This document shows, piece by piece, positions 62,815 through 64,000 of a stretch of DNA of 64,000 nucleotides. The first letter of the stretch is position 1, and every line of letters begins with the position of its first letter. The DNA comes from Azomonas agilis. GTDB taxonomy: Bacteria; Pseudomonadota; Gammaproteobacteria; Pseudomonadales; Pseudomonadaceae. Under the pieces are notes generated by a model. It had not been told where the DNA came from. It ran no database searches and was given only the letters and a program-made list of their open reading frames with translations. The DNA is taken from the NCBI RefSeq assembly GCF_007830255.1, contig NZ_VLKG01000007.1, forward strand, positions 124,001-188,000. The letters run 5' to 3'. The position numbers and the translations under genes were made by a program.

Positions 62815-64000
62815 CTAGCAGTTCTTAAGCCTATGCTGGATTGCAGCTTCAATTCCAGCAATGTCTAAACCGCACTCAGATAACATCTGTGAGGGTTTGG
62901 CGTGCTCGATATAGCGATCCGGTAAGCCTAGGTGTAGCAGGGGCGTTGGGTTGTTTTCTGCGGCTAAGAATTCGCTCACTGCGCTGCCAGCGCCGCCCAT
63001 AATGCTGTTTTCCTCAAGAGTAACCAGCAACTTATGGGTATTGGCCAGCTCGCGCACCAAAGCTTCATCCAGTGGTTTGACAAAACGCATATCGACTACC
63101 GTAGCGTCTAAGCGCTCAGCCACTTGCAAAGCTTCCTGAAGCTGCACCCCGAATGCCAGCAGGGCTACTGTGCTCCCTGAGCGGCGCACGATTCCTTTAC
63201 CGATGGGCAGGGGCTCTAAGCCCGGATCTAAAGGCGCATTGGGGCCGCTGCCGCGTGGATAGCGCACGGCAGTCGGGCCGTTGTAGAGGTAGCCGGTGGT
63301 CAATAGCCGCCGCAGCTCGTTTTCATCGCTGGGGGTCATAATTACGAGACCCGGCACACAGCGCAGGAAAGATATGTCATAGGCTCCGGCATGGGTCGGG
63401 CCATCTTCCCCCACTAAACCGGCGCGGTCGATGGCAAACAGTACATCCAGATGTTGCAGAGTCACATCGTGCAAGAGCTGGTCGTAGGCGCGTTGTAGAA
63501 AGGTGGAATAGATAGCTACTACCGGCTTTAGCCCTTCACAGGCCATACCCGCTGCAAGGGTGACGGCATGTTGCTCTGCAATGGCCACGTCAAAATAACG
63601 GTCGGGGAATTTTTTGCTGAATGCCACCATGTCGGAGCCTTCGCGCATGGCCGGGGTAATGCCGGTCAGACGCGCATCAGCCGCCGCCATATCACACAGC
63701 CACTGGCCGAAGATATTGGAGTATTTAGGTGCTGCCTTGGCGGGAGTCTTGCTTTTATCGCCACTTTCCAGTTTGGTGATGGCATGGTAGCGGATGGGAT
63801 CAGCTTCTGCCGGGGCAAAACCTTTGCCTTTTTTGGTGATGACATGCAGGAACTGCGGGCCGCTCAGGTCGCGCATGTTGCGTAGAGTAGAAATGAGCGT
63901 CGGCAGGTCATGGCCGTCGATGGGGCCGATGTAGTTCCAGCCCAGCTCCTCAAATAAAATGCCGGGAACCAGCATGCCTTTGGCATATTCTTCAGTACGG
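62815..64000 (-). CDS. dxs: 1-deoxy-D-xylulose-5-phosphate synthase (5' end outside window)
   Basis: C-terminal ~395 residues of the first enzyme of the methylerythritol phosphate pathway (pyruvate + glyceraldehyde-3-phosphate to DXP, thiamine-dependent). The frame is open to the right window edge (RTEEYAKG precedes the first Met). Visible: [47 protein letters not shown] and the transketolase C-terminal domain ([11 protein letters not shown]). Confidence 0.97.
   Translation of the reverse strand, partial: RTEEYAKGMLVPGILFEELGWNYIGPIDGHDLPTLISTLRNMRDLSGPQFLHVITKKGKGFAPAEADPIRYHAITKLESGDKSKTPAKAAPKYSNIFGQWLCDMAAADARLTGITPAMREGSDMVAFSKKFPDRYFDVAIAEQHAVTLAAGMACEGLKPVVAIYSTFLQRAYDQLLHDVTLQHLDVLFAIDRAGLVGEDGPTHAGAYDISFLRCVPGLVIMTPSDENELRRLLTTGYLYNGPTAVRYPRGSGPNAPLDPGLEPLPIGKGIVRRSGSTVALLAFGVQLQEALQVAERLDATVVDMRFVKPLDEALVRELANTHKLLVTLEENSIMGGAGSAVSEFLAAENNPTPLLHLGLPDRYIEHAKPSQMLSECGLDIAGIEAAIQHRLKNC

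Noticed and set aside
1-64000. tRNA, rRNA, CRISPR array or complete IS element
   Set aside because: None seen on either strand by eye; the only mobile DNA supported is the integron remnant.

Overview
The window reads as chromosome of a gammaproteobacterium in or near Pseudomonadales/Oceanospirillales. Evidence: the trpG-trpD-trpC / crp(vfr) / osmC / speD order at 57.3-62.8 kb resembles Pseudomonas, there are two OprD-type porins, a DUF2790-type secreted protein and proteobacterial SpeD and Dxs. Genes are dense with ATGA/TGATG overlaps. Base composition looks moderately GC-rich, except for AT-rich patches at 32.8-34.2 kb. I saw no rRNA, tRNA or CRISPR array. The species cannot be named from this sequence.

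Layout. (a) 0-14.5 kb: organosulfur scavenging: TctC receptor end, TauD-type dioxygenase, SfnB/DszC-like flavin enzyme, then a TonB receptor / Tat-exported binding protein / di-heme cytochrome operon, then sulfonate binding protein, SsuD, a degenerate amidohydrolase, a thiol dioxygenase, a four-domain rhodanese and an MFS exporter. (b) 14.5-26.3 kb, all minus strand: tricarboxylate-type transporter TctBAC and a galactarate pathway (GntR/FadR regulator, KdgD, MFS permease, GarD, OprD porin, alpha-ketoglutarate semialdehyde dehydrogenase). (c) 26.5-32.3 kb: small repeat protein, then TauD-type dioxygenase with a complete ABC importer and two paralogous binding proteins. (d) 32.3-33.6 kb: remnant of an integron: N-terminal fragment of an integron integrase, attI-like region, one complete cassette with attC; the cassette product resembles a phage-abortive-infection-like membrane protein. 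(e) 33.8-44.7 kb: DUF2790 protein, TctBA plus three TctC receptors, with a CoA ligase, a GrdB/PrdB-like (non-seleno) reductase, an enoyl-CoA hydratase, an SsuD-like monooxygenase and a PanE-like reductase: an unassigned catabolic operon. (f) 44.7-57 kb: minus-strand SfnB-SfnB-DszA-like-MetQNI operon, then an unknown membrane protein, an OprD porin and an ssuACB-type transporter. (g) 57.3-64 kb: housekeeping genes trpGDC, crp, osmC, terB-like, speD, dxs (partial).

How it fits together. Regions a, c and f together encode uptake (porins, ABC and TRAP-like receptors) and oxidative desulfonation of organosulfur compounds. Six of these transcription units carry a GG-N4-CC motif (mostly GGMYNACC) 78-110 nt before the start codon, followed by mutually exclusive stems. 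This looks like a shared sulfur-related 5' leader RNA family, or less likely a DNA operator, and is my main candidate for an undescribed system. The integron remnant and the ligase/GrdB-like operon are the next most interesting items.
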